From NCBI GenBank assembly GCA_028564675.1, contig JAOVVO010000296.1, positions 1 through 64,000 of the forward strand: 64,000 bases of DNA, given 5' to 3'. Origin of the DNA: Onchocerca lupi (lineage: Eukaryota; Nematoda; Chromadorea; Rhabditida; Onchocercidae). Below are positions 35,559 through 47,323 of the stretch, piece by piece. The position numbers were made by a program, and so were the translations under genes. Position 1 is the stretch's first letter. Every line of letters begins with the position of its first letter. The notes beneath the pieces are model-generated. The model searched no databases, was not told the DNA's origin, and saw nothing but the letters and a program-made list of their open reading frames with translations.

Positions 35559-38304
35559 CTAAAATTAGAATAAGATGGAGAAAAAAGTTGTAAAAAGAAT
35601 GATAAAAGTAAAGATAATCTAAATCATTTCAATCAATGAAACAATATATTCTCAATGATAATTTTCAATAATTATCCAGCTAACAATTTTTTTCAATTTA
35701 CACTGATTATTAAATTTCTTCTCAATATATGTTATTATCATCTATAGATGAAAATATAAACTAAGTGATAATTAAGAATATTAAATCAAATGTTAGAATA
35801 TATAAAAGTTGTTACAAACTTAAATTTTAAATCAGAAAAAACGACAAAAAAGAAAGAAAAAGAAAAAGGAATCATTCTAAGCAGTTATTGTGAAATATTC
35901 TAGCAATGTTCATCATTTTTATGCATATCTTTCATCCATCCAAAATCTTTTTTTCAAAAATTTATATTTGAATAATTCCATTGCTAACTATAAGCTAAAT
36001 TACAATAACTATTTTATGCAGTATTCTAAAAAATCATAACAACAATAAATGATTTGTAAACTATTTCTAAAATTTGTACTAAATTATTTAAAAAAACTAG
36101 CAGAAAATGACCGAAATGTCATAAAATATAGAAATAAATATCTCAAAAGTATCATTATTGATATATTTTTTAAAATTTTTTAAAAAACTCGAAAAACAAT
36201 TTTTTTAAAAGAACCTTTCTGTAGAACAAACAATGCAAACATCAAAATATTCACTAACATATATTGTTTTATAATTTCCAATATTTGTCATCGTTAATGT
36301 ATTTGAAATTAGTTACAATATATTTGAATTTCACAAATTGGAAACTATTTTGTCGTTTTTTTTAAATTCTCTGTGAAATCCTTTGCGATAAGAGAAATTA
36401 ACTGAAAATAGTTCTTTTTTATATAATAATAACAATATTATCAATAATTATCGAAATTAGTTATCAAAATAATTACCAACAGTTGCCAAAAATAGTTCTC
36501 ATCTGCTATTTCATACTTTAAATAATAATACTAGAATGATTAAATAATTATTTTGCAGTAATAAACAAAAAATATTTACTGATTTTTTTTGCTGATTTTA
36601 ATTTCTATTATTTAAAAAATATTAAGTTTATGCTAAGCTTATCTTTGTTATGTTTTAACATTCTTTTTCCTTTCGGCATCAATTTTCGTTTCATTAAACA
36701 GAAAAATGATTAAAAGAAGATATTTAATTATTTGGACAAAGAATAGGTGAAAAAATTTGCAGGTGTCAAATAAAAATTCGAAAAAAATTAAAATTATGGA
36801 ATAATTTACAATGCTATGACAATCCATAATGTAATTTAGCGTTTTTTTGATAATTTCGCCTAAAATATATATTATTACAAGAATTGGCGTACTTTTTTTC
36901 CTTCGATCTTGTTTTCCAATTAATGATATCCTGCAATCAGTAAAAATTGATTAATTGAATAGAAATTGATCAAAGTGCATTATGAATATGATAATAGGGC
37001 TTTATGCAAAATGCTCACTTGATTTGTTAGTATGAATTAATTTCGTTGTGGAAATTATTCGGAATTACTCTGCAACGGTATTATTACTCATGAAATTTTT
37101 CAGTAAGATTTTCAGCAATTTCAAGCTTTTTGAAATTCCTATATTTTCTTTCCTTCATAGCAATCGAATAACAAACTTCCAAAAAAACTTTGTTTGAAGT
37201 TGTTAAGAAGCAACTTAAGAATATAATTCTGTAAAATTTCTCTCACTGGTAAAATTCCTGAAATTCCAAAATTTCTAAGGCTGCTATGCTTACAGGCATC
37301 GCTTATGATAATGAGATTTTACTTTTTAAAAACTAATAACAAAATGTGTCTAAATTTAAATTAAAGGTAAAAAAAATAAAAATAGAAAGATAACGTAAAA
37401 AATGACTTTCCTGAATGTTTCAGGTCGATAAAGAAACATCTGAGTAATATTTTTTTATCCTATCTTTGTGCGCCGATTAAGGTTAATAACCGACTTTCCA
37501 TTTCTTGATTTCTAAATAATCAATTATCTATTTAAATCATTGTTCCAATGATGTACAAATTAATGCCAAATTCATTTTTGTCAAAAATTAATGAATTTTC
37601 GTCCTATTTTTTCAAATCTTTTCTTAAAAAAATTTTAAAAAAGAGCAGGAAAGAGAAAATAAAACGAAAGAAAAAAATTTTGCAAAGAATGAATGGAAAA
37701 TGACGAGAGGGATACAAATTTTTTTCAGACATGAATAAAGGTAAAATGATTGATAAAATTCTCAGAATCCTTACGAAATCATGAACTTTTTAATGATTCA
37801 AAGGTAAATTACACAGCACTAGACATTAAGAATGAAAGAAAATTAAATATGAATTAAAAAATTTCGAAAAAAGTAGCAAGTATGGGGTCAAAATGAAAAC
37901 GAATGTAACATTTCTTTTCAGAAATGCCCTCTGGATCTATCACATCAGTTTTTCCTATTTTCTTCTTCAGTTTTCTATTTTTTTTTTCGCTCATCTTCAA
38001 CATTTATCCTAAAATTTATTCAAATTAAAATAAAAATTTTTTGTCGAAATGCTTCATCATTGAAAAAGTTTATCAATTAAATTTTTAGTTTTTATTTCTT
38101 TAATTGCTTCTTTTGCAAATGCACATCCAATTAAAAGGTGTCTAAAAATATTGCGTAAGATTTGAATCAAAAAAAAAAAAAAAAAAATAGAACAAGGAAA
38201 GGAAAGTCAAATAATAGCATATGAAAAATCAATTTATACTGAAATTTTTTATTATTTATGGAAAATTTTATTCTTTAGATAAAAATATAATATTTTTGTG
38301 TCAT
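35559..38304. other. AT-rich intergenic region
   Basis: I see no exon, RNA gene or notable repeat. The missing first exon of the Cys/Gln-rich gene should lie near its left edge but could not be identified. Confidence 0.5.
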
Positions 38305-38969
38305 TTAGGATATGATTTTGACATAATTGAAAAAATTCAGATCTAAATCAGATTGAAATTTTGCTTCATTATTTGGTACGGAATAATATATGGTTTTATT
38401 GAACAAATTGTAACGTATCACGAATGAAACTAAAAGAAAAGTTGCAATTTTTCTGGAGTAGAAATTGTCCTGAAGATTTTGCACCATAAAAATGCTTATT
38501 AATATCTGAGAATTATACGAAAATTACTAGAGCCATTTTTTAAACAATAATCAAAAATATGTTCATTATCCGGCATAAATTATATATAAATGTGATTTAG
38601 AAAGAAGTTTGATATATTTCAACGAATTATTCTATAATTTAATCCATTTTTAATCTCGAATGAATTAAAACTATAAGATAAATAATAAAAAAAAAAAAAT
38701 AATTGTTAAAAACAAGTCTGGAAGAGAAATTTGTGGCAGGAGGATGAGAGATGAAAAATGAATTTTAAACGAAAAGGCACACCTTTCATAACGTACCAGA
38801 TATCATGCCGGTTAAATTTCATTTTCGTCACTGGTAGAAGCGATATTTTATCCAGTACAACCTCAGGTATACGTCCATCAAATAACATTTTCATCATTGG
38901 TTGAAGCAATAGTTTACTCACTAATAATCGAATTAACCCCAGTTGACCTTTTCGCATTGTAATACGCAT
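38305..38969 (-). CDS. Possible small two-exon protein, unrecognised
   Basis: The best segment is 38783-38969. Two in-frame ATGs (38969, 38957) lead to about 60 residues with a well-balanced composition (RKGQLGLIRLLVSKLLLQPM, then LFDGRIPEVVLDKISLLPVT, then KFNRHDIWYVMKG), followed by a possible donor. A second open segment, from an acceptor near 38475 down to 38305, has a hydrophobic stretch (KIATFLLVSFVIRY) and a polar tail with YYSVPNNEAKF. With the stronger donor the two do not join in frame; with a weaker one (GGT|GTGCCT) they do. A small membrane or mitochondrial protein is conceivable. Function unknown. Confidence 0.3.
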
Positions 38970-39860
38970 TAGAAATATAAGATGTCTTATATAAATTAAT
39001 TATGCAAAAAGGTTTGAACACAAATAAAACTGCTACATAAAACTTTTTATAGAATTGGGCAATTAATAGAATGTTCTGTGATACTGAAAATTTTTTATCC
39101 AACTGCATTCATTTTTTATTTCTCAAAAATCAAAATTAACCCGAATTGAATTGTAATATAAAACAATTTTATCATGTTTGGGAGATAGCTTAAAGTGACT
39201 AAATTTGAAATGATCTAATTTCAAACTACAATTATGTAATTAAAGTTATCGTGATGCTGTTACGGAGCAGTTTATTGGAGGGAGCAATAACCAGAAAATT
39301 TGCTACTACAATAACCGGAAATTATGCTGATTATTCGGTATCCGGCGGTTATATAACAACATCAGCTAGCAAACTTCAACATTTGACTTTTAAAAAAAAA
39401 ATCACTTATTAAAGGTTACTGAACACATGATGCAATAAATTTTATGAGGCGAAAAATTCATTTTGATCAAAAAAGAAAAAGTTGACTTGAAATTGCTTTT
39501 TTTGTGTAATTTTAATTTTTTATGCAGCAAAGAATAAGTAAAATACTATACTTAATTTTATAATTTGTTTTCATCTTTCATTTCGTTTCACAATTCAAAT
39601 TATGCATAGAATTTGCAATTTGATGTGTCATTTTAAACAAAACATTAAAATATTGATTCGAGACCAGTAATTATAATAATAATTATTGATGTGTATAATG
39701 ACGCCTGTAGTAGTAATATTAGTAATAGTAATAAAGATTTTAAAATTAATGAATCAAATTCAGTTATTTCATTAAATTTAGTTAATAACAGCGGTGAATA
39801 AGTAATATTACGATTATTCTTAGAATCGCATGGTAAAACTTCTAAGAATATCCGTAATGC

Positions 39861-39888
39861 CAGGCTCCGCGGGGCCGCTTACGGCTAA
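39861..39888 (+). mobile_element. Helitron-like 3' end (hairpin plus CTAA)
   Basis: An isolated GC-rich patch in AT-rich DNA contains a short hairpin (GCCG, loop CTTA, CGGC) ending in CTAA, which fits the CTRR Helitron terminus, and the next base is T as expected. The stem is short, so this rests partly on the helicase remnant next to it. Confidence 0.4.
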
Positions 39889-39927
39889 TCTACATATGTA
39901 ATAAAAATATAAATGTTCGTTTGTTCA
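39889..39927 (+). mobile_element. Helitron-like 5' end, copy 1
   Basis: Begins TCTACATATGTAATAAAAAT and then ATAAATGTTCGTTTG, a composition typical of Helitron 5' ends. A similar start, TCTACATAAATAAAAATGTA, lies at 40538. Confidence 0.35.
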
Positions 39928-40129
39928 AAATCTTGAATCTCCAAAAATTCTCGAACATGCGCCTTATCTATATTATTTCGAAATCTTAGATCTCCGGAAG
40001 TTCTTATCTATTTCAAATTCGAATACATGCATGTTCTTATATGCTTTTTATATACATGCACTGCAGCAGCTCCGTTTGCTTAAGTGATAAAGAAAGAAAA
40101 GAGAAAGCTCACGTTTTTAATATGTTTAA

Positions 40130-40516
40130 TTTCACAATGCTTGGGGTATACAATATTTTTGCTGTTTCATTGTCTTCCTAGATATAGAGATTGTCTGGTA
40201 TGCCAACTCTAGAACAACGCAATATATAATTGTTCGTGTAAGAAGCAATCGGCCTCTGGATCTAAACCGCACAATTCCAAAGATTGTTCCTGAGATTTGT
40301 TGATGGTGGTTGCAAATGCCAATCGAATCGGGAATTGTAATCTTTAAATTTAAATGGAATATGTGCTGGAATGACAGGAATGTGAGGAATGAGGATATCT
40401 TCACCTTTAAAAGATCCTGCCAAGATTGTTGCTTCTACGAATTGTTCATTAATTTTTTTACTCCAAGCCGCGTGCCGTTGCAAAGTTTTGCTAGTTGATA
40501 TTTCGTAACATGACAA
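40130..40516 (-). pseudogene. Decayed Helitron helicase (PIF1-like) C-terminus
   Basis: The minus strand reads the C-terminal tail of a Helitron Rep/helicase. FVEATILAGSFKGEDILIPH is followed by IPVIPAHIPFKFK, then after a frame change LQFPIRLAFATTINKSQEQS and LELCGLDPEAD, then CFLHEQLYIAL followed by a stop, then after another change VGIPDNLYI, a stop and EDNETAKILYTPSI. The family pattern (GEDVLIPRIP, QFP(I/V)RLAFA, INK(A/S)QGQS, QLYVA.SRVG) is matched in order. At least two frame changes and two in-frame stops show that it is dead. Only the last ~130 codons remain; I see no Rep domain or upstream helicase motifs nearby. Confidence 0.8.
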
Positions 40517-40537
40517 TTGCTTATTTTTATCTATCTA

Positions 40538-41035
40538 TCTACATAAATAAAAATGTAAATGCTCCCTGTTACAAATGACAAATCTCTAGAAGCTCTCCAC
40601 TGATTGCTTTGACCGCGGCTATTTCCTCCAACGTTTCAAGTTCTTTATCGGTTGATTTGAAGTTTTCATGTCGCGTTGCATTCGAATAGGCGCGTTTTTT
40701 CAAATAAATAAGACGAGCAATTTAAGCTTTTCGTTTGTTTTTTGCTTTATGAGGGATGTAAATCGTTTATTTTTTTGATTTATGGGGAATTTAGTTGCGT
40801 TGCAGAAATATCAAGATAGTGTATAATGAAATGTTTCCTTCAAGCAATTTGTGAATTATCTCTTCTAACATTAGGTTTATATTACTTCTAATATTAGATT
40901 GTGACTTGAAATGCCTCTTTGTCGTAAATGTTTAATGTTCATTTTGACACAGCGTTTCAAGTGTTAACTCATTGATTTGAAATTTTGACACAACGTAATA
41001 TTCGAATAGGCACATTGTTTTTGTATAGATACATC
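40538..41035 (+). repeat. Helitron-like 5' end copy 2 with internal diverged duplication
   Basis: Starts TCTACATAAATAAAAATGTA, similar to 39889. Within it, the segment near 40635-40710 (TTGATTTGAAGTTTTCATGT then ATTCGAATAGGCGCG) recurs in diverged form near 40955-41020 (TTGATTTGAAATTTTGACAC then ATTCGAATAGGCACA). Non-coding remnant. Confidence 0.4.
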
Positions 41036-41195
41036 TATTTTTTTTTACTTGCCACACTTGTGACAAATAAAAGTAAGGGAGCAGACTGAATCTATTAATC
41101 AAATTTATTTTCTGCAAAATGGACATGGTCTTCAGCATGCAATGCTCAGTAGGCTCGATAAAGTATGCGCATATTCCAATGCATCGTTCTATCAA

Positions 41196-44100
41196 AATTT
41201 CAAAGCAATAGAATTTATCGGTTATTTTTATAATAAATTTAAAACGAAATTTCGTTGTTAAAAATTTTCACAATAAATATTAGTAAAATTTCTTGTGCAG
41301 AAATTGTGATTAATTTTTTCGTAATTAACAAAACTATTGAGAAACGTTTTCTTTTTTCCTTTTTTTTCTCTCTCCAATAGATTGTGATAAGTAAGCTTTA
41401 GAAGCTCTTTCTTCACAAGATAGAAGAATTCTAATCATAAATTAAGTGGCTTCTAAATTGAAAATGACAAATTATAGTACATATAAACTGAAAAGAGCTA
41501 ATTATACATTGAAAAGGGCAAGTTTTAAAGTTTTAAATTTTATCTGTCTAGAAAAATCATCCGATTAATAACTCACCGTCATTACAGACCGGTATTCTCT
41601 CAAATTTGTCCATTTCATATTTATCTATTAATTTTAAGAAAAAATTATTATTAATCATCAGTAATTGAAAGGATTTCTGACAAAAGAAAAAGATGAAGTT
41701 TTTTTTCTTATTTATTTCTGTAAAATTTATATGTCGCTTTCCGCTTATTTTAATGAAGTTTCAGATATGAACTATCATTATTCGAGTTATAATCTTTGGT
41801 ATAATAGAATTTCATGTTAAAATAAAGCAACAATATAACTAAAGATGTTATTTTCAAGACAAAGTAATGAAAAATACTGGATGAAAGTTTCATCAATTTC
41901 ATTGGATAAGATAAATATTCTTTACAAAATATTTCTTTAAAAAAATAACAAATAAATGTCTTTCAATTATCATTTATATTAATTATATTAGATAAAGTCA
42001 TTATAAAATGATGAAATAATGAACTATTCAAAATTTGCAGCCATAATTTCAAGCTATCATTCTTATATGAATCATTAATTTGAAATTTTTTTGCTCATTT
42101 ACTTTTACTTTTTTTAAGCAGCCTTTAAGAGTGAAAAATGATCGTGAAAAACACAATTCCAATTTCGTGCAAAGCAAATTTTCATTTCACTTTTTGTTTA
42201 ATGAAATTTCGCTGCATCAAATTTTTTCATATAATCTTTTTTGTAAGCCAGATTTTTATAAGATAAATCTCAGAGTAAATAGATATTTAGAATCATTTGA
42301 ATTCATTTTAGTGTAATTCGCTTGTAGTTCCAATGCAGTAGAACTTAATTTAAATAGATTTTAGCTTGTTTTCAACTTAATTATTTATTTCAGACTATCA
42401 TCCTGCAAAATATTTTCACAATTTCAACAAAATAAATGCGATAAATGATTAATCTGCTATATTTGCCATATAAGTTTGTAATCTTTTTTACAATATAGAT
42501 CATAAATGGCACTGTATTGCCAAAATTTTTTTGCACAAATTAGAATTTTTGTTGATAAAAATTTACCAAAAATCATTTTAGTTTTCAAACAATGAAAATA
42601 TAACTGGAATAAAATGATCAGCCATGTCTTAAACTTTTTTTTTAGTAGTCGATTTTTTATTTTTTGCATAATTTAAAAGAAAATTTTTTGGGAAAAGTTT
42701 AAAAACAAATTGTACTTTATTAAATCGGCTTAATAAAATTTATCTAAATCGTTTAATTTCTCATATTTGTATTATGACTTACTTTCTTACTAAAATTATT
42801 TAATTTAATCTTATTTAGCATATATTTATTATACTTTAATTTCTTATGGCAATTATTTTATCTTAACAGCTTTTCATTATCTTCAACGAAAATTCTAGAA
42901 AATAGATTTATTTTCGTGCAGTTATTCATTTTTTATATTAAACGCATTTTTCAGTTCATTTCATCGTCTCATATTTGAAACGAATTCTTGCGAAAATCAA
43001 GTTGGATAAAATTTAGTTATTTCTTTCTTTTTTTCTTTTTTTAAACTCATTTATTAAATTTTAATTATCAACATTTTGATTTTCGTCAAAAATGACCGTT
43101 CTATCTGAAAAGTCTTTTGAATAACAAAACAAAAGAGTTCAAAATTTTTGCTTATTGTCTAAATTATTTTCCAATTTTAGAGAAATCGTCCCTTCGCGAA
43201 CATGATGAATAATGATCTTTCCGTTTTGATTTATTGTCAGTTAATGTCACATTTTTTGTTTCTTTTTTCTTCTTTTTTTTCATCTTTTTGCTTTTCATTA
43301 TTTGTCAATCATCATAGAAATTCATCAGTTGATAAATTGTAAATTGTTGAATTATCACTAAATTGACAATTATTGGATTAATATAAAAAAAAGGTCATGA
43401 ATGCTTTCTATATTTTTCATTCATTTTTCACATTTATTTTAATTTAGTTAAATTACAAAGTACATGAAAATGTTTTGCTAAATTATAAATTTAATAATTT
43501 CACTTTTAGGAATTTTTATAATAGATTTTTTTTAATGCTTTGCAATTATTAGTGCATTTTTTTAATATTTTTCCCTTTTTTCTCAAATTTATATTATTAT
43601 CATGAATAAATTCATGCAATGTAAATAAATATGGAATGAATATTCATTTTACATTCATTGCATGTTTATTTTTTTCCATATAATTACTTGTTTATTTATT
43701 TACATTTACATTTATCCACATTAAAGTGTATATCGCACATACGTGGTTTTAAAAAAGATTCAATGCATCATTTTGTATTTTTCTTTTTAATTTTCAAAAT
43801 GTTGCCTTACATTTTGGCAAAGTTTATCCATGGCATTTAATTTAATAAACTTCTCATTCTTCCTGTGCGAACTTTTTGGAAGATAAAAAAAAATTGTCAT
43901 CAAAATCAGTAAAGTAGAAAAAGTAAAGTTAAAATCAGTAGCGTAGAAAAAAAAAAAACTGAATTATCAGTAAAAAAAAAAGCTTAATGTCTTATGCTAA
44001 TTGGATGCTTTCAAATTTATTGACAATATGTCAGTTATTGAGATAAATTTTGAATGAATGATTAGAAAGTTTATATTCGTAAGCTTCCAAAACATATCCC

Positions 44101-45959
44101 AATGAAAAGCTGAATTGTGTCGTAAGAAACAATAATACCATATTTAAGATCCGGTTTTATAGTGTTTAAATATATTTTCGAAAATTCGCTATTGCAAATT
44201 GCAAATAATTAGCAAAGATAGGAACTGGATTTTTAATTTATTAATTTGTAGCTGATTTATATAAGCTATGAATAATAATAAAGTTAACAAGGAAGAAAAA
44301 AATCATATCTCTGAAATCAAGTGAATAATTTATGACTGAATTGCTTCTTAAAAACGAAGAAGAAATTTTTTAAGCAAAGATGAAAATCAAAAATTAATTG
44401 TTGCAAAATTTTTTTTTTCTTTTCAATATTTCTTGTCTTTTTTCACTCAATTTATCACTCCTTTGAATTTTCGAATTCTATTTGCACATTCATTTGGACA
44501 AATTACAGATATTGCATCATCAAATTTCAGATATTCCATCAATACAGGTAGCCATTAAATTTCATTTTAAATCACCAAAAAAAATAATATCTACTAGGTA
44601 AAGAAGAATTCCAGACTGAAGTATTAAAAGAAAGAAATAATCAAAGAATGAAATCACAAGACATTCAGATTTTTCGCATCAATTCTTTCAAACTATCCAT
44701 GATTAATTTGATTGATTTCTTCATCAGTTAAAATGACGTTTACGCTTGAATTGCTAATCTTTAGTGACAAAGAAATAAATAATGTAAAATAAAATTATTA
44801 TACATGAAAAAACTTCCGCTGGAATTTTTACTTATTGCGGTATAAAATGATTTTATGATATTGAAATTGCAGAATTTTTAATTATTATTTTTTTTTCCCA
44901 TTTCAACTTTCATTATTTGCAACAAGTGAAATTATGATGCAAGAAATAAGGATAGAAAAGTGAAAAATAAATGATGAAATTGCAACTTTGCGAAATGATG
45001 TTTAAACTTTATTTTCTCCAATGTTCAGCAAGAAAAAATTTGGATAAATTTGTCATTGATAAGAAAAGAAATTTCTTGAACAAATGAAATGCACAATTTT
45101 AACATAAAAATTATTTAAAACTATCTAAACTCAATTATTTTATCAGAAAAGTTGAGATTTAAATTAAAACAGAAATTTCCAATTAGGAATGAATAATTAC
45201 ATGATAATTTATCCCGTATTTTTCCAGCGAATAAACTGTTAAATAAAATATACAATTTGAAGAAGAAATTATTTGAAACTATACAGATTCAGTTACTTTG
45301 TTAGAAAAACAAACTTGAAATCTGAGATAAAGTAAGGGGGATTTTCAATTAATTAACTATTTTCCATGGAATAATTTCGGTTAGAAATGCAAGAAAAAGA
45401 ATCAGAGTGCAAGAAGTTTTAGAAATATTCGTTTAATATTCTCATAAATTTATTATTTTACAATTTGAATTCATGGTTAATTTTTTCACATAAGCAATTA
45501 AAAATTTTTCGAATGAAAAAAAAACATCGAATATTAAGGAATTCTTGAAAAAATTTAGAAGAATGTATAAAAATCTTTTATTAAAAATAGATAATTTTTT
45601 GCGCCTTCAGTAAACATAAAAATTAATTAAGCTATTTAAATAATTGAAATTAATGATACAACAGATTCATTCTTCAATTTGATTTTGTTTTGCTAAAGCT
45701 AAGGTAATTAGTAAGAATAACTTAAAGTGATACAGTGTCAAGAAATTAGCATAATTACAATTTATTTACTTATCCACTTGGATAAATTTGAAAAAAAGAA
45801 CAAAAAACGAAATGAAAAAAACATATTACTTAATGATCTTACTAATTCTTTCATTTTCCTTAATTTTTAATTCGTAATTCATAAGATTATCGCAATTTTA
45901 GGGCAATTTTTTCCTAGTAAATAGATTAATTAACGGAGCATATATACATATTTACATTT
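41196..45959. other. AT-rich region without recognisable genes
   Basis: Only short low-complexity frames on both strands. I see no exon series, RNA gene or mobile-element end. It forms the downstream flank of the phosphatase gene. Confidence 0.5.
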
Positions 45960-47279
45960 TTAGGATGCTGAAGCTTCGACCATTTCTGGAAGTGATTCCA
46001 GTACTGGATGAAATTTTGGCTTTATGAGTGAACTTTTCCTCTCATATTTTTCATCAATTTTTAGCTTGGAAGATACCGTTTTACTGCAGCATTTCGTAAA
46101 ATCCTAATAAATTTTCATTTCATTAGACGAAATGTAATGCGAAATTTGCATGATAAAAATAAATAAAGTAGAGATCAATAGCGGAAATTCCGAAATAAAT
46201 AATATTTTTCAATTATGTATAAATTTTCTTGAAAAGATATCTTTTACAATCATTAAACACTTAAGATAATTTACCTCAGATCGTTCCGAAATTACTTCTT
46301 TTAAATAAACATCTGGCAACAAAGCATATTCTTGCATTTCATCATGTATTAATCGAACCGAAGCTGGCATTTTTTTTACATGCTAAAGGATTAAAATATT
46401 GAAAATAAAAATGGAATTATTCAAAATTTATATTCTAAATCACTTAAAAAAGTTGAATTTCTAAAATTTTGGCAAAAAATCTTGATAAGCTATCAAATCG
46501 AATTCTATCTAATCGTAATAATTTCGAATACTTGCTTGCTCAAAAGTAATTAGTTGTCTCCAGAAGCCAATATTTGGCCTTACAAGGGATCTTTTCTTAC
46601 TCATCAAATGATAAGCATCACGTAGTGTTCGACAATGGTACTTGGTAAGATAGGCCAAGCAGATTGATGCAGATCGGGAAACACCTGCAACACAATGTAC
46701 CAAAACTTTGCCACCATCAGCTATTATTGTTCTGATTAGATCACTTTGTTGATCAAGGTGCGGATAAATATCAGTTTCAGGAGTATCATCAATCCACAAT
46801 TTCGTCCTTTGTATATTCGTCAAACTTCTTAAATTTGGAACCTAAAATTCAAAAATTTAATTCAAAATTCCTAGAATTTTCATTAATTTCTTTCAAAAAT
46901 CAATATATAAAATAAATCTGATAATTGAAAAAAAAAAAGCCATCATCTTTTACTAATTGTATATAAAAATTTGAATTTGACAGAATAAATCGAAAAAATT
47001 AAAAGTTTTTTTTTTTATTTTTTGTTGGCAAAATTTTATTTGCCTGAAATTCCATCAAAATTTCTGGTAATTTCAAGTTTTGATAGATTTTTTATTTTTT
47101 CGCAAAATTTAATTATGCTTCGAAGCACTTGCCTCATTTGTAGCATTAATGATATGTGTGATGCCGTAATGAGATATCGATGATGAATTCAATGAACTAA
47201 CACCACAAATAAACAATCCCGGAATAATTTCCGTCATTTTTGCATATTCCGAATTTACTCTGAATGCAAATATTGACAT
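45960..47279 (-). CDS. Atypical dual-specificity phosphatase (DUSP14-like)
   Basis: A small cysteine phosphatase that removes phosphate from Tyr and Ser/Thr residues, often on MAP kinases; the substrate here is not evident. Exons on the minus strand: 47133-47279, 46536-46841, 46275-46382 and 45960-46103, all phase 0, giving 234 aa. The signature HCVAGVSRSA has its catalytic Cys near residue 99 and Arg near 105; the general-acid Asp is in WIDDTP (~67-68). MTEIIPGLFICGV and ITHIINATNE form the usual N-terminal core, and RPNIGFWRQLITFEQ the C-terminal helix. LLPDVYL in exon 3 matches the conserved tail of the DUSP14/18/21 group. No KIM or CH2 domain is present, so it is the atypical class. The first two introns keep frame only with GC donors (GAG|GCAAGT and CAA|GCAAGT). 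A TTTTTTCAG at about 47315-47323 just upstream of the ATG is a likely trans-splice acceptor. Confidence 0.9.
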
Positions 47280-47314
47280 TTCTGAACAAATTAAATTAGA
47301 ATAGCAACTTGAAT

Positions 47315-47323
47315 CTGAAAAAA
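47315..47323 (-). promoter_or_regulatory. Probable trans-splice acceptor of the DUSP gene
   Basis: TTTTTTCAG on the minus strand lies about 35 nt before the ATG, with no long frame upstream, which is the usual position for spliced-leader addition in nematodes. A conventional upstream exon is also possible. Confidence 0.45.
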
